From JAGNNV01 sp031412915 (GTDB lineage Bacteria; Acidobacteriota; Vicinamibacteria; Fen-336; JAGNNV01), in assembly GCA_031412915.1 (NCBI GenBank), contig JANODX010000214.1, forward strand, positions 1 to 14,934: DNA of 14,934 nucleotides, read 5' to 3'. Positions within the stretch are counted from its first letter, which is position 1. Each line of letters opens with the position of its first letter. The notes under the pieces are model-generated. The model saw nothing but the letters and a program-made list of their open reading frames with translations. It was not told the DNA's origin and searched no databases. This document shows, piece after piece, positions 1 to 9,100 of the stretch. Position numbers and translations under genes: made by a program.

Positions 1-227
1 AACAACGTATCATCAGCTGTTATCAACGGCCTTCTTTCTACGCAAAGTATTTTTCCATCACGTTTTAGTCCGAGGTTCTCGGTAATGTTGGTAAACTTCA
101 TCGCATCCTGTATGTCTACTGCGCTATTAAAATTATTGTCATAGACTGCTAGAAAACCATCCACTACTAAATTGCTGGTACTAGAATTTAACTGCAATAG
201 TTGCGTTCGTAAAGATGAAACTCCACT
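1..227 (-). other. Foreign AT-rich segment, Bacteroidota-like secreted-protein tail (probable chimera)
   Basis: Positions 1-220 are about 38% G+C by my count, against about 65% for 301-360 and similar richness beyond. On the minus strand the segment stays in frame with the PBP/SpoIID gene but its codon use changes abruptly: TTA, ATA, CTA and AGA codons appear, which the rest of the operon almost never uses. The translation includes VVDGFLAVYDNNFNSAVD, then QDAMKFTNITENLGLKRDG and CVERRPLITADDTL. From memory this follows a pattern common in Bacteroidota (Chitinophagaceae-type) secreted proteins just ahead of the type IX secretion sorting domain: DGxxxxFDxxFSNxVDxxDAxKxxNxxENL...R.G..LSVE.R. 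It is not SpoIID sequence. Assembly or library chimerism is the simplest explanation; recent lateral fusion is much less likely. Confidence 0.75.
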
Positions 228-1490
228 CAATGGCGTCGCACCTTCGCCGACAAACCAGGCGCAGTGGGTCGAGTCGCAGACATCAGCCTCGGCATGGCGC
301 GGCCCGCGAGTCAGGTAACGCAGGACCGACGAAGCAAGTTGGGTGCGAAGCGGTACGAGGGCTGGGCCCAGCTCCGCTTTCAGGACACCGTTCGCATAGT
401 CGCGCGCGGTCATGGTCGCGATCAGGCGGAGCGGGCCTTCCCTCTCTTCAACCTCGATGACGGCCTGGACACGCCGCTCGAACACCGGCTTGCGAGTCTC
501 AATCCCCCACCGGCCTTCGGAGAAACGGTCTCCGCGGGCCGCGGCCACCACCGCGCCTGGTCCGACGAAGCCTCGCGACGAATCGACCGGGCGGGCGCTC
601 AGGTTCTTGAACCGCACCTCGGTGAGTCGAAGCTCTTCGAGCATCTGGACGCGCACGGGATCTTCGAGGCCACGCTTCGTCGCGACCTGACGGGCCCTGG
701 ACTTCGAGGTCGTCGCGGTCGGCCGCTCGATGAGTCCGGGCCGAAGTTTCGCGATCTCGGCGCCCGCGCGAATCGCCGCCTCGCGTCCCGTGCCCCGACG
801 CAGCAAGCCCAGGAACGCGAAGCCCGCGTCGTCGAGAACCATGGCGAACCCCGAGGTCTTGAGGGGCGCGCCGTCGAGGGCGGGGACGGTGCCGGTCTTG
901 GCCACGAGGCCCCACAGTCGCAGACCCGAGGCGGTTCCGTCCTCGGCCGAGTCCTTGAGGCCCGAGAGCAACTCTTTTCGAACCTCATCACGCTCAGGCC
1001 AGGGCCGGCGGACGAGGTCTACGTAACTGGCCAGAAGATGGTCCGGCGCCACCGTCGTCTCAGCGGGGCCGGGCAGACCGATGGTCTCGGCGTCGGTCAT
1101 CTCTCCGGTCCACGAGAAGCCCGCATCGCGAAACGATGTCCGAATCGCTTCGGCCGGCGTATCGCGGGACAGCAGTCGGAAGTACGTGTTGCACGACTCG
1201 CGGATGGCGCCCCGCAGATCGAGCGTCCCGTGGCCAGAGAGACGCCAGCAGCCGGAGGTCTTCGTGCAGGTGAACTTCGGCGTAGCGTCGGTCAAGTGCG
1301 TGGACGCCCAGGCGCGAACGACAAACGGCTTCTGCAGCGAGCCCACGGGAAGGCGCTTTTCCTTCGGATGCCCGAGGGTCTGAATCTGACCGTGGCTCAC
1401 AAACCAGGCGTCGAAGTCATCGGCTCGGAGTGTTCCGGCCGCGGCCGCGCCGATCAGGAGCAGGGCCAGGGCCGTCTTTCGCCTCCGCAT
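1..1490 (-). CDS. Secreted PBP-type transpeptidase + SpoIID/LytB-like peptidoglycan enzyme, 3' end replaced by foreign sequence
   Basis: I read this frame codon by codon and it is open from ATG 1490-1488 to the window edge with no stop. Residues 1-23 are a signal peptide (MRRRK, hydrophobic stretch, likely cut after LRA). A compact penicillin-binding domain follows with all three active-site motifs: S51-L-Q-K54 inside GSLQKPF, S99-C-N101, and K198-T-G-T201. C75, C81 and C100 flank it. The SxxK to KTG spacing (~147 residues) is shorter than in typical PBPs. Residues ~360-416 match the start of SpoIID/LytB: RDYANGVLKAELGP with the presumed catalytic Glu373, then PLRTQLASSVLRYL and the family signature VCDSTHCAWFVGEG. 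SpoIID enzymes are lytic transglycosylases that cleave glycan strands, so one protein may both bind or crosslink stem peptides and cut glycans. The start lies 12 nt after the previous stop with only a weak ribosome site. Authentic sequence ends near residue 418; the remainder is foreign. The DUF2300/YfaQ family is a possible alternative family name, from memory only. Confidence 0.85.
   Translation of the reverse strand, partial: MRRRKTALALLLIGAAAAGTLRADDFDAWFVSHGQIQTLGHPKEKRLPVGSLQKPFVVRAWASTHLTDATPKFTCTKTSGCWRLSGHGTLDLRGAIRESCNTYFRLLSRDTPAEAIRTSFRDAGFSWTGEMTDAETIGLPGPAETTVAPDHLLASYVDLVRRPWPERDEVRKELLSGLKDSAEDGTASGLRLWGLVAKTGTVPALDGAPLKTSGFAMVLDDAGFAFLGLLRRGTGREAAIRAGAEIAKLRPGLIERPTATTSKSRARQVATKRGLEDPVRVQMLEELRLTEVRFKNLSARPVDSSRGFVGPGAVVAAARGDRFSEGRWGIETRKPVFERRVQAVIEVEEREGPLRLIATMTARDYANGVLKAELGPALVPLRTQLASSVLRYLTRGPRHAEADVCDSTHCAWFVGEGATPLSGVSSLRTQLLQLNSSTSNLVVDGFLAVYDNNFNSAVDIQDAMKFTNITENLGLKRDGKILCVERRPLITADDTL
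221..242. other. Chimeric junction zone
   Basis: Base composition and codon use switch within this interval. Reading the minus strand, SpoIID-type codons (GAA GGT GCG ACG) give way to AT-rich codons (GTT TCA TCT TTA). I see no insertion-sequence end, direct repeat, tRNA or integrase site that would mark a natural integration event. The exact breakpoint cannot be fixed to the base by eye. Confidence 0.6.
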
Positions 1491-1502
1491 GGGAAGCCCG
1501 CT

Positions 1503-3119
1503 CTACTTGGCCGCGGGCGTCGCGGCGGGCGGGGGCAGAGGAGGTGGAGCCACGCCAAAGACCACGCGCTCCTTGAAACCGGAGGCAGTGGCCCGACGCT
1601 CGACTTCCAGCGTTCGCACCAAAGGCATCCAGCCCAGCAGGCCGAGGACGCGGTCGGAGAACGGTCTCACGCGGTCCGACGACCGCGGACCTTCGATGCG
1701 GGCCCAGCGCTTGCCCTCTTGGCGCGTGGCGGCGAGGTCGAGTTTCGAGAAGCGAACCACCTCGTTGCTCCAAGAAACCGCGGGCGCCGATCGAAGGTCC
1801 GCCGCGGTGGGTGCGATCCAGACGAAGTCGCCCATGCGTTTGAACGCGAGCACGGGGAGGCCCGGGCCCATCAGGTATTGCCGCGAGTCGCCGCTCGAGG
1901 ACGAGGGCAAAAGACGGGCGCCCCGCCGGGTCAGGGTCGCTTCGAGAAGGGACGAAAGCTCGGTGTCCTTGTCCTTTGGCCAGGGAATGGCGAACAGTCT
2001 CGCCCGGGCTGAGGTGACCAGGTAGCCGAAGCCAGCCACCGGCCTCGCGGCGAAGAGGGCGCTCCAGGCCTCGATCTCCGCGGCCTCGGTGGCGAAACCC
2101 CCGCCCGAAACCGCCGGCACTTCGATGCTCGTGACATATCGATCCTCAGCACCCGCGGCCTTCGAAGTGGGGAGAGCCAGAAGGGCGGTCTGCGGCCGCA
2201 GACTCGGCGACGGGACCGGTTCGATCGAGCCTCGTCGCAGTTCGAGAAGAAGCTCAGACGCGTCGGAGGTCCACCCGCTCGCCACCGCGTTCCTGGCTTC
2301 AAAGACCGCACCCCGCTCGGAGGTCGTGGCAAGGGCGCCTTCGCGCACTTCAACGAGCTGCCCCGACTCGAGACGCACGGTCGTGCTGACCTTCCCGCGC
2401 GACCGGCCGGCATTCGGCAACGAACCAAAGAGGAAGTCGCGCTTGAAGTAGAGGTCGTCTTGAAGTGCTCCCAGGTCGAGTTCGAGACTGGCGAGGCCCT
2501 CGAGCCTGGGCACGAAGCGCTCACCCGCGGCCACGGCGGCGAGCGCCTGTTTCATCGCGCGCTCCGACGTGCTGATGATGAGCAGGCCGGAGTCACGCGC
2601 CCAGGCGAGGCCCATGCGCGTTTCGCCATCCGCCCCCTCGTCAGCGGCGCCGGTGCGGACGAGGTGATAGGTCTTGCCGTGGTCGATCCGCGAGGCGCCC
2701 GCCTCGAAGATCTCGGGCAACGCGGCGAGCGGCGTCTCGATCACCAGGACCATCTCCATGTGACCGATGTTCAAAACCGCGAGGGCCGCCGATGAAGCCT
2801 GGAGTTCAAGGATGGTCTCAAAGGAGAGGGCGGTCTCGCCGCGGAAGCGCGTCCACTGATCCTGAAGCTTGGCCCCCACCTGGCTCTGGCCGAAGCCTCG
2901 AGCCACCCCATCGTCGGCGGGCAGGGTTCCGTGGAGCGCTTTCTTGAAGCCGCCCCCCAGCGCCCCGTCGAAGGCGGGAACGTCGGGGATCGAAAGGCGG
3001 ATCATGGCTTCGGGAAGAGGCAATCCCTGCCTCACCGGGGTTTGAGCCCCCGAGGATGTGGCGAGGAAGAGGGTCGCGACGAGAGCGAAGGACAAGCGAA
3101 GGATGCGGGTGTCGATCAT
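1503..3119 (-). CDS. Secreted protein of unknown function with internally duplicated module
   Basis: 538 residues. The ATG at 3119 overlaps the stop of the giant repeat gene in an ATGA arrangement. There is no convincing Shine-Dalgarno sequence before it, so translation probably depends on coupling. Residues 1-25 are a clear Sec signal peptide (IDTRILRLS, hydrophobic core, cut after SSGA). No lipobox Cys is present. The mature part looks like two copies of an alpha/beta module, roughly 123-217 and 373-462. Each copy has a hydrophobic strand, a helix, a charged loop, a strand with LLIIST or FVWIAPT followed by a helix (ERAMKQAL or ADLRSA), and a closing ELDLGAL or SKLDLAA strand. The C-terminus (525-538) is a Pro/Ala tail. 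I do not recognise the family with certainty. The layout recalls DUF3352-type or YfaA/DUF2138-type extracytoplasmic proteins, but this is a shape resemblance only. No catalytic motif is visible. Its place directly before the peptidoglycan gene suggests an envelope role. Confidence 0.85.
   Translation of the reverse strand: MIDTRILRLSFALVATLFLATSSGAQTPVRQGLPLPEAMIRLSIPDVPAFDGALGGGFKKALHGTLPADDGVARGFGQSQVGAKLQDQWTRFRGETALSFETILELQASSAALAVLNIGHMEMVLVIETPLAALPEIFEAGASRIDHGKTYHLVRTGAADEGADGETRMGLAWARDSGLLIISTSERAMKQALAAVAAGERFVPRLEGLASLELDLGALQDDLYFKRDFLFGSLPNAGRSRGKVSTTVRLESGQLVEVREGALATTSERGAVFEARNAVASGWTSDASELLLELRRGSIEPVPSPSLRPQTALLALPTSKAAGAEDRYVTSIEVPAVSGGGFATEAAEIEAWSALFAARPVAGFGYLVTSARARLFAIPWPKDKDTELSSLLEATLTRRGARLLPSSSSGDSRQYLMGPGLPVLAFKRMGDFVWIAPTAADLRSAPAVSWSNEVVRFSKLDLAATRQEGKRWARIEGPRSSDRVRPFSDRVLGLLGWMPLVRTLEVERRATASGFKERVVFGVAPPPLPPPAATPAAK
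3116..3119 (-). other. ATGA stop/start overlap
   Basis: The four bases hold the ATG of the duplicated-module secreted protein gene and the TGA of the giant TPR gene. The sequence before it lacks a purine-rich ribosome site, so the downstream gene probably relies on ribosomes finishing the giant gene. Confidence 0.9.
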
Positions 3120-6100
3120 GGTCGTGGCCCCGGAGGCTGAGGCGGCGGTGAACTCTGGGAGCGCCGGGCGAGATCGGCCTCGACGATCTGCGACACCAGG
3201 GCGAAGGTCAGATCGCGTGGGCGGTAGAGGAGTGATCGTCCGCCCACCACACGGTGCGAGACCACCGGCGGATCGACGAGGGTCGCGGCAAGTTCACTGC
3301 GCAGGGTTCGAGTGCTCGCCCACTTGCGGTCCGCGAGAAGCTCGAGCGCGCTGCGCAAAGCGGCGCCATCCCCGTTCGCGGAAGCGAGTCGGGCAAGATC
3401 GGCGACCGCGGCATCGACGTCGGCGGCTCTGAATCGGCGACGCGTGAGATCTCTGACCACCGACTCCGGGGGCAGAAAACCGCCCAACGCCCTGGCTGCG
3501 CGGGGCCGGGCGAGCGCCGACCGCGCCGCGCGCAGGCGCAGCAGGGATTGATCGCTCGATACGTCCAGGTCATACAGGTCCTCGAGGTCGCGCGGAGCGC
3601 GGGCGGCGAGCAAGGCGAGTTGAGGCGAGATCGCGGTGGGCCGGCGCAACGCGGCGCGAGCGGAGAGAACATCGAACGAATGCTCCCGCAGCCGGGTCTG
3701 CAGTGGCTCGCCGATGGTGTCCGGGCTTTCGCGCCAGAAGCGCACCACTTGTTGCCACGCCTCCGGACCACTCTCGCCCGGATCGATGTTCCTGCGCCAG
3801 AAGTCGAAGGCCTGAATCTCCTCGGTTCTTTGGAAGAGCGACTTCCCTCGGGCTTCGGCCATGTAAAGGGCGGCCTCGCGGGCCAGGCCCACGGCCCGGA
3901 GCCAGCCCGCGTGTCGCACCACTTCGAAGAATGAGGACCAGGACGAGTTGGCGCGCTCTATCCAGGGCGCCGCGAGTTCCTTGGCCGCTCGGACGAGAAG
4001 GTTCACGACGTCTCCGCGCTGGTACGCGGCGATATCGCCGCGCCTATAGGCGCGGGAGAGTCTCTCGACCACCTCCGCCCGTTCGGCGGCGTTGCCGATT
4101 TCGAGGTGCAGGCCCCAGGTGTCGAGGACGGCGGGTTCGCTTTGGATGTGCTCATCCAGCCAGGCCACGACCTGCGGCTGGATCAGAGAGCCCTTCTGGG
4201 CCGCGAGGAAGGGTGCGCGCAGCGCTCGGAGGACGCCCACTTCGGAATTCGCTTCGTCTGAAGCCCGTACGTCACCTTCGCGCCGATCCACGACATCGTC
4301 CTCTCCTTCGCTCGATTCCGCTTCGCGGTCAAGAGCGGCGATGGGCCGGAAGGCCAGCGACTCCGGATTCCGGGACGAGTCGAGCGCCGCATTGAACAGC
4401 GAAACCGCCAGATCGTCTTCGCCTCGCGCGAGACGGACGCGGATCATCAGCACGCGGCGGGCGCCCGCGTCCCCCACCGTCTGCGGCAACCCTTCGAGCA
4501 GCGAGGTCGCGGGGAGCGCATCGATGGCGGCGATGGCCCGAAGGCGATCGTTCGCGGAAATCGTCTCCGCCCAGGGGGCGGCCACGGGCCAGAAATCACC
4601 GAGGCGATTCAAGCCGGCCAGGGGAAGGGAGGCCGACTCGGTCGCCCACAACTCGGAAAGCCAGAGGCGAAGCTCGGGCGCGTCCAGCATGGCCGCGCGT
4701 TCGTTCCATCGTGCGCTCAGAGCCGCCCGGAAGCCGACGAGGTCGTCGGTCCTGAACTTTCGGCCGACCTCCGCGCCTTCGCGGTCATACAGCGACGCGA
4801 GCAGGGCGGGGAGAACTGGAACCGCGGGGTCGAGAAGCGAGACCGGCCCTTCAAGGTCGAGATCCTCGGCCATGGCGGTGAAGGTGCGCAGGGTGTCTTC
4901 GCTCAGAGCCTTCTGATCGGCGGCAAGGCGACGCTTGAGCGCCGCGGTCGCGTCAGGCTTCCTTCCCACGTCGACGAGAAGCAGCAAGCGGAACCGAAGC
5001 AGCTCGGGGTCGGTGGCACGGAGGCCAAGGCGGTCCACCCGGGCCAGGGCCTCGGCCGGACCCTGGAGAGCCAGGGCGAGGCGCGCGGCAAGAAGGGCTC
5101 TCTCCGTTTCGTTTCCCGCTTCGGGCCATTCCGCAGGCACATCGATGGCGGAGGGATCGTTCGCACGGTAGCGCGCATACGCCTGGAACGCGTACCAGGC
5201 GAGGCCCGGCCTCTCGCCCCAAAGCGCGCCGGGGAAGCGGAGGGTGTCGATGCCTCGCCCCACGATGCGGTCGTCGCCGGTCTCGATGATCTCGCCGGAG
5301 AGACTGGTCCGCGGCTTGAACATCGGCCAGGTGAATCTCGGATCGGCGCCGAGAGTGTCCTTGAGGACGCTCGGGCCAAGGAGTCTCTCCGCGAACGCGC
5401 CGGGCGCCTCCGGTGGGCTCATCTCCGCATGGCTCAGAAACTGGCCGAGCGAAAGCGATGTCTCGGCGATGGTGTTCCTTCGGCCGACCAGAACGGGATC
5501 CTCGAGGTTCACCGCGGGCGGCGCCGGCCGCTCCCAAAACGAGAGCCAGGTCACACGCGAGCGCGGTGTCAGCTCGGGCAGAAGGTAGGAGGTCTCCCAG
5601 CCGCGAGCACCAATGGCCGAAAAGCGATCCCAGAGCCTGCGGTCTTCAGATACTCCGGAAAGTCCCGCCGCCAGATCCGGCTGGGTGCGCAGGCCGCGGG
5701 CGAACGTTTCCATGGCGGGCGCCGAATCGAGCCACAAGGTCCAGGGCAGGCGCCGGCGGTCGGCAGCGATGGCGGTTCTTCCCCTTACCAACTCGATCAA
5801 CGACGCGAACCGAGGGGCCAGGAACTTCGCGAGATCGTCGGATAGATCGAAGCGAACCAGATGCGCGGCCCACAACGCCTCGAAATCGGGAGCGCGGACC
5901 TTGAGCTCGGTTTCGCCGCTGTTGTTCTTCGGCGCGCGGACCACGACGAAGTCGGACGCATCGTTCAGGAGGTCCACCGGGGTTTCCGGTGACCATGGTC
6001 CGGAAATCTGCCCGGCGAAGCGCTGGGCGATCCGGAAACGAAGCGGTGACTCCAGCCGGGCCCGTTCGATGAAGGACCACCACTTGTTCAGGAAGACCTC

Positions 6101-9100
6101 GTCGACCCGCGCGGAGGGGAAGAGTTTCTCCAGCAGCCAGTAGAGAACCTGTTCGCGCTGGTCGATACGTCCATACTGCCCGAGGACATCAGCGGCATAG
6201 CCCACCCGGTCCGCGTCATCGAGGCGGACGGTGAGCAGCGGCATGAACGAGTGGTTGAGCAGAGCCAGTTGAAACTGCTCCTGCGCCGAAAGACCCGAGG
6301 ACGCAATCTCCTCCGCCGTTCCCCGCTGAGCCAGGAAGCGCCAGGCCAGTTGAGGCTGGCCATGGCGCCAGAGCCTCCGCGCCGCATCGGCGGTGCGGCT
6401 CACCAGGTCTTCATCCGTGGGATCCGTCTTCCCGAAGGCAGCGAGGGCGGCGCTTTCGACCGCCACCGCCTTCTTGAGATCGCCCGCGCGGAGGTACAGC
6501 TCACTCCGCCTTCCCGCAACCGAAGAATCGTCGGGTCGCTGGATGTTCCAGCCTTCGAGGAAATCCGCGGCTTCGAGGAAACGGGAGTCGCGTTCCATCA
6601 ACTCGACCGCCTCGTCCCAGAGTTGCTGACGTTCGGGCCGGATCGATGCGGCGGTGCGGGCCATCTCGATCCCGCCCGGAAGATCATCCGTGGCAACCCG
6701 GAGTTCGCGGGTGGCTACCGCCCAGCGTACGTCGCGGGGAGAACGCTGATGCTGCTTCTCGAAGAACGAGACGAGGACTTCGGGCTTGCCGGTCCGGCGT
6801 GCGGCCCGCGACGCCTCCTTGAGCCAATCGCGCCGGGTGTTGCGGTTGAGCGCCTCGATCCAGACCGACACCGACGTGGCATGCGCTTCTTCGATGGCGG
6901 CCGCCCGCGCCACTTCGGCGAAAACCTGGGCGCGCAGTTCCGGCTTGAACCGAGGAGCCTCGGCGGTCGCGAAGGCCACCGCGGCGAAGGATGGGTCCTG
7001 CTGGAGGCGGAGCCTGGCTTGAAGCGAAACCGCACCGAGGCGCTCGTCGTCGGCAAGGGTCGCGGTCTTCAGCAGCCGGTCGAGCGCCTTCGAGGCCCGC
7101 GGAAGATCCTCCTCGCCGAGCGATTCGGAGATGAGCCGGGTGAGCAGGGGTACCTGATGACCAGGGGCAGCGCGGGCCGTCGCATCTTCAAGCGCCTGCC
7201 TGGCCTCTTCCGGGTGAGAGTTCCGACGCAGGAAGGCGATCCGGTCTTCAATGACGCCCAGGCTCCACGGGTACTTCGCGATCAGGCCATCCCACGAAGC
7301 GCGGGCCTTTTCGAAACCGCCGTTCCGCTCGACAAAGGCGGCGCGAGACACCTGGGCCTGGATCTTCGATGCGCTTTCGGGAAGAGCCTCGATACGGGCT
7401 CCGAGCGAATTCCACAAAGCATCCGCTTCGGGAAGACGGCCCGCGCCGGCCAGGCGCTGGGCGAGGTCGATCTCGAGGCGCAGGCGTTCTTCGATGGTGG
7501 GCGCCAGTTCCGCCTGACGCGCCACGATGCTGGTGAAGAAGCGATCGCGAGCCTCGGTGGCGGTCCAGGCCGAGGCCTCGAAGGCGGCGGCCGAACTCTC
7601 GAGCGCGCTCAGGAACCTCCCACTCGTGGCTACGGACGTCATGGCGGTGGCGCGGGCCACCAGCGCCCGGGCCACCCTCGCGATTCCTGCGTGCTCACTG
7701 CCGCGAGCCGCGAGGCGCTTCGCCTCCCTCTCCTCGCGACCCACCGGATCGTTCGCCTGATCCATCGAGTCGATCCAGTCGTCGGCGTCCCCGTCGAGGC
7801 CGGGGGTCGGGGTGGAGATCGAGCCGAGCGGCCAGAAGGCGAGGAGGGTCTTCTCGTCGGCGGCGCGGCCGGGTTTGAGCCCTTCGATCGTTTCGAGCAC
7901 GCGCTGGCGCACGCGGTCGCGGCCCATCCATTGGGCCAGGCGCCGCAGCGAGCGCTGATCGTTCTCGAAGCCCGAGCAGTAGCAGTCGTCCGCTTCGGCG
8001 TCGGGGCGGACCGCATCCAGGTATTCGCGAATGGCGCCATCGATGTCCTTCACCGCTTCGCGCAGCACGCCCGCTTCGAACGCGAGCATCCGCGGTCGCT
8101 GGAGCTGGGCGCGGCCGGTCTCGATGGTGTCGAGCGCTTCCCTCATGTGACCGTAGTCCCAGAGCAACGTCGCGGTTTCCTTGATCCGCTCTTCCTGCCG
8201 GGGGTCGCGATCGAGCAGCGCCTTCCAGACGGCGAGCGCCATCTCCGGCCGGCCGGTTTCTTCGTAAAGCTCGCCGAGTTCGGTAATGAACGGGTTCGGG
8301 TCGATGAGTGCGGGAACAACGCGATCGGCCACGGCTTTCGCGGGCGCCTCGTGGGACAGATCAAGGCCGGCGAGGGATCGATGAATCTGAAGGGCCTGGC
8401 GCGCCACGACTGGGTCGCCCGGATAAGCGGCAGACAGGCGCGACGCGGCCTCCGCGGCCTTCTCGAACAGGGACAGTCGCGAATAGCCCTCGACCAGAAC
8501 CAGGTCGTCCACCGGGGTTCGCACGGTGGCAGGGTCGAGGGCGTTGAGCTTCGCCTCGAGCGCATCGTTCCTCATGAGACCGGCGAAGTACGACTCGCGG
8601 ACCGCGGGGTCGACCCCGAAAATCGCCCAACGCCGCTCGGCGAGGAGCGAGTCCTCCACCACCGCCTTCTGCCGGGCGTCGGTGGCGCGCGCACTCAACC
8701 GCGCCCAGGCCGAGGCGCTCATCAAACGCCCAAGGGCGGCGTGGAGCACCACCGGACTGTGCGGGAAGCGTTCGAGCGCCTTGAGCAGGACGAAGTCGCC
8801 CCAGGGCACCAGGCGGGTGCGCGTGCCCACTCGGGGCTGCTCGGGAATCTCCAGGCGGATCGAGCTGTCGGAGGAGCGCTCGAACATCTCCGAACCGCGG
8901 AAGGCGGCGGCCAGCCTTTCGGCGAGGGCGCGCAACTCGATCTGCCTTTTCTGCCGAGTGAGAATGCGCGCCATCCGGTTCCACCACGATGCGTCGTCGA
9001 ACCGGGACAGCGCGGCCTCGTAGCGGGGGGCCAGCTCGTCGTCGAGGTTCCAGGCATCGAGCAGCGCGGCCAGTTGGAGCCACAGACCCTCCGCCTTCGG

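Noticed and set aside
204..389. LRTQL peptide occurring twice (before and after the junction) as a possible recombination repeat
   Set aside because: The codons differ (CTTCGCACCCAACTT against TTACGAACGCAACTA), so the DNA is not repeated enough to be an obvious recombination site; likely coincidence.
264..2012. Open frame of 582 codons on the plus strand
   Set aside because: It is antisense to the PBP-SpoIID and duplicated-module genes, has Arg/Gly-rich composition and no recognisable motif, and crosses two well-supported minus-strand genes.
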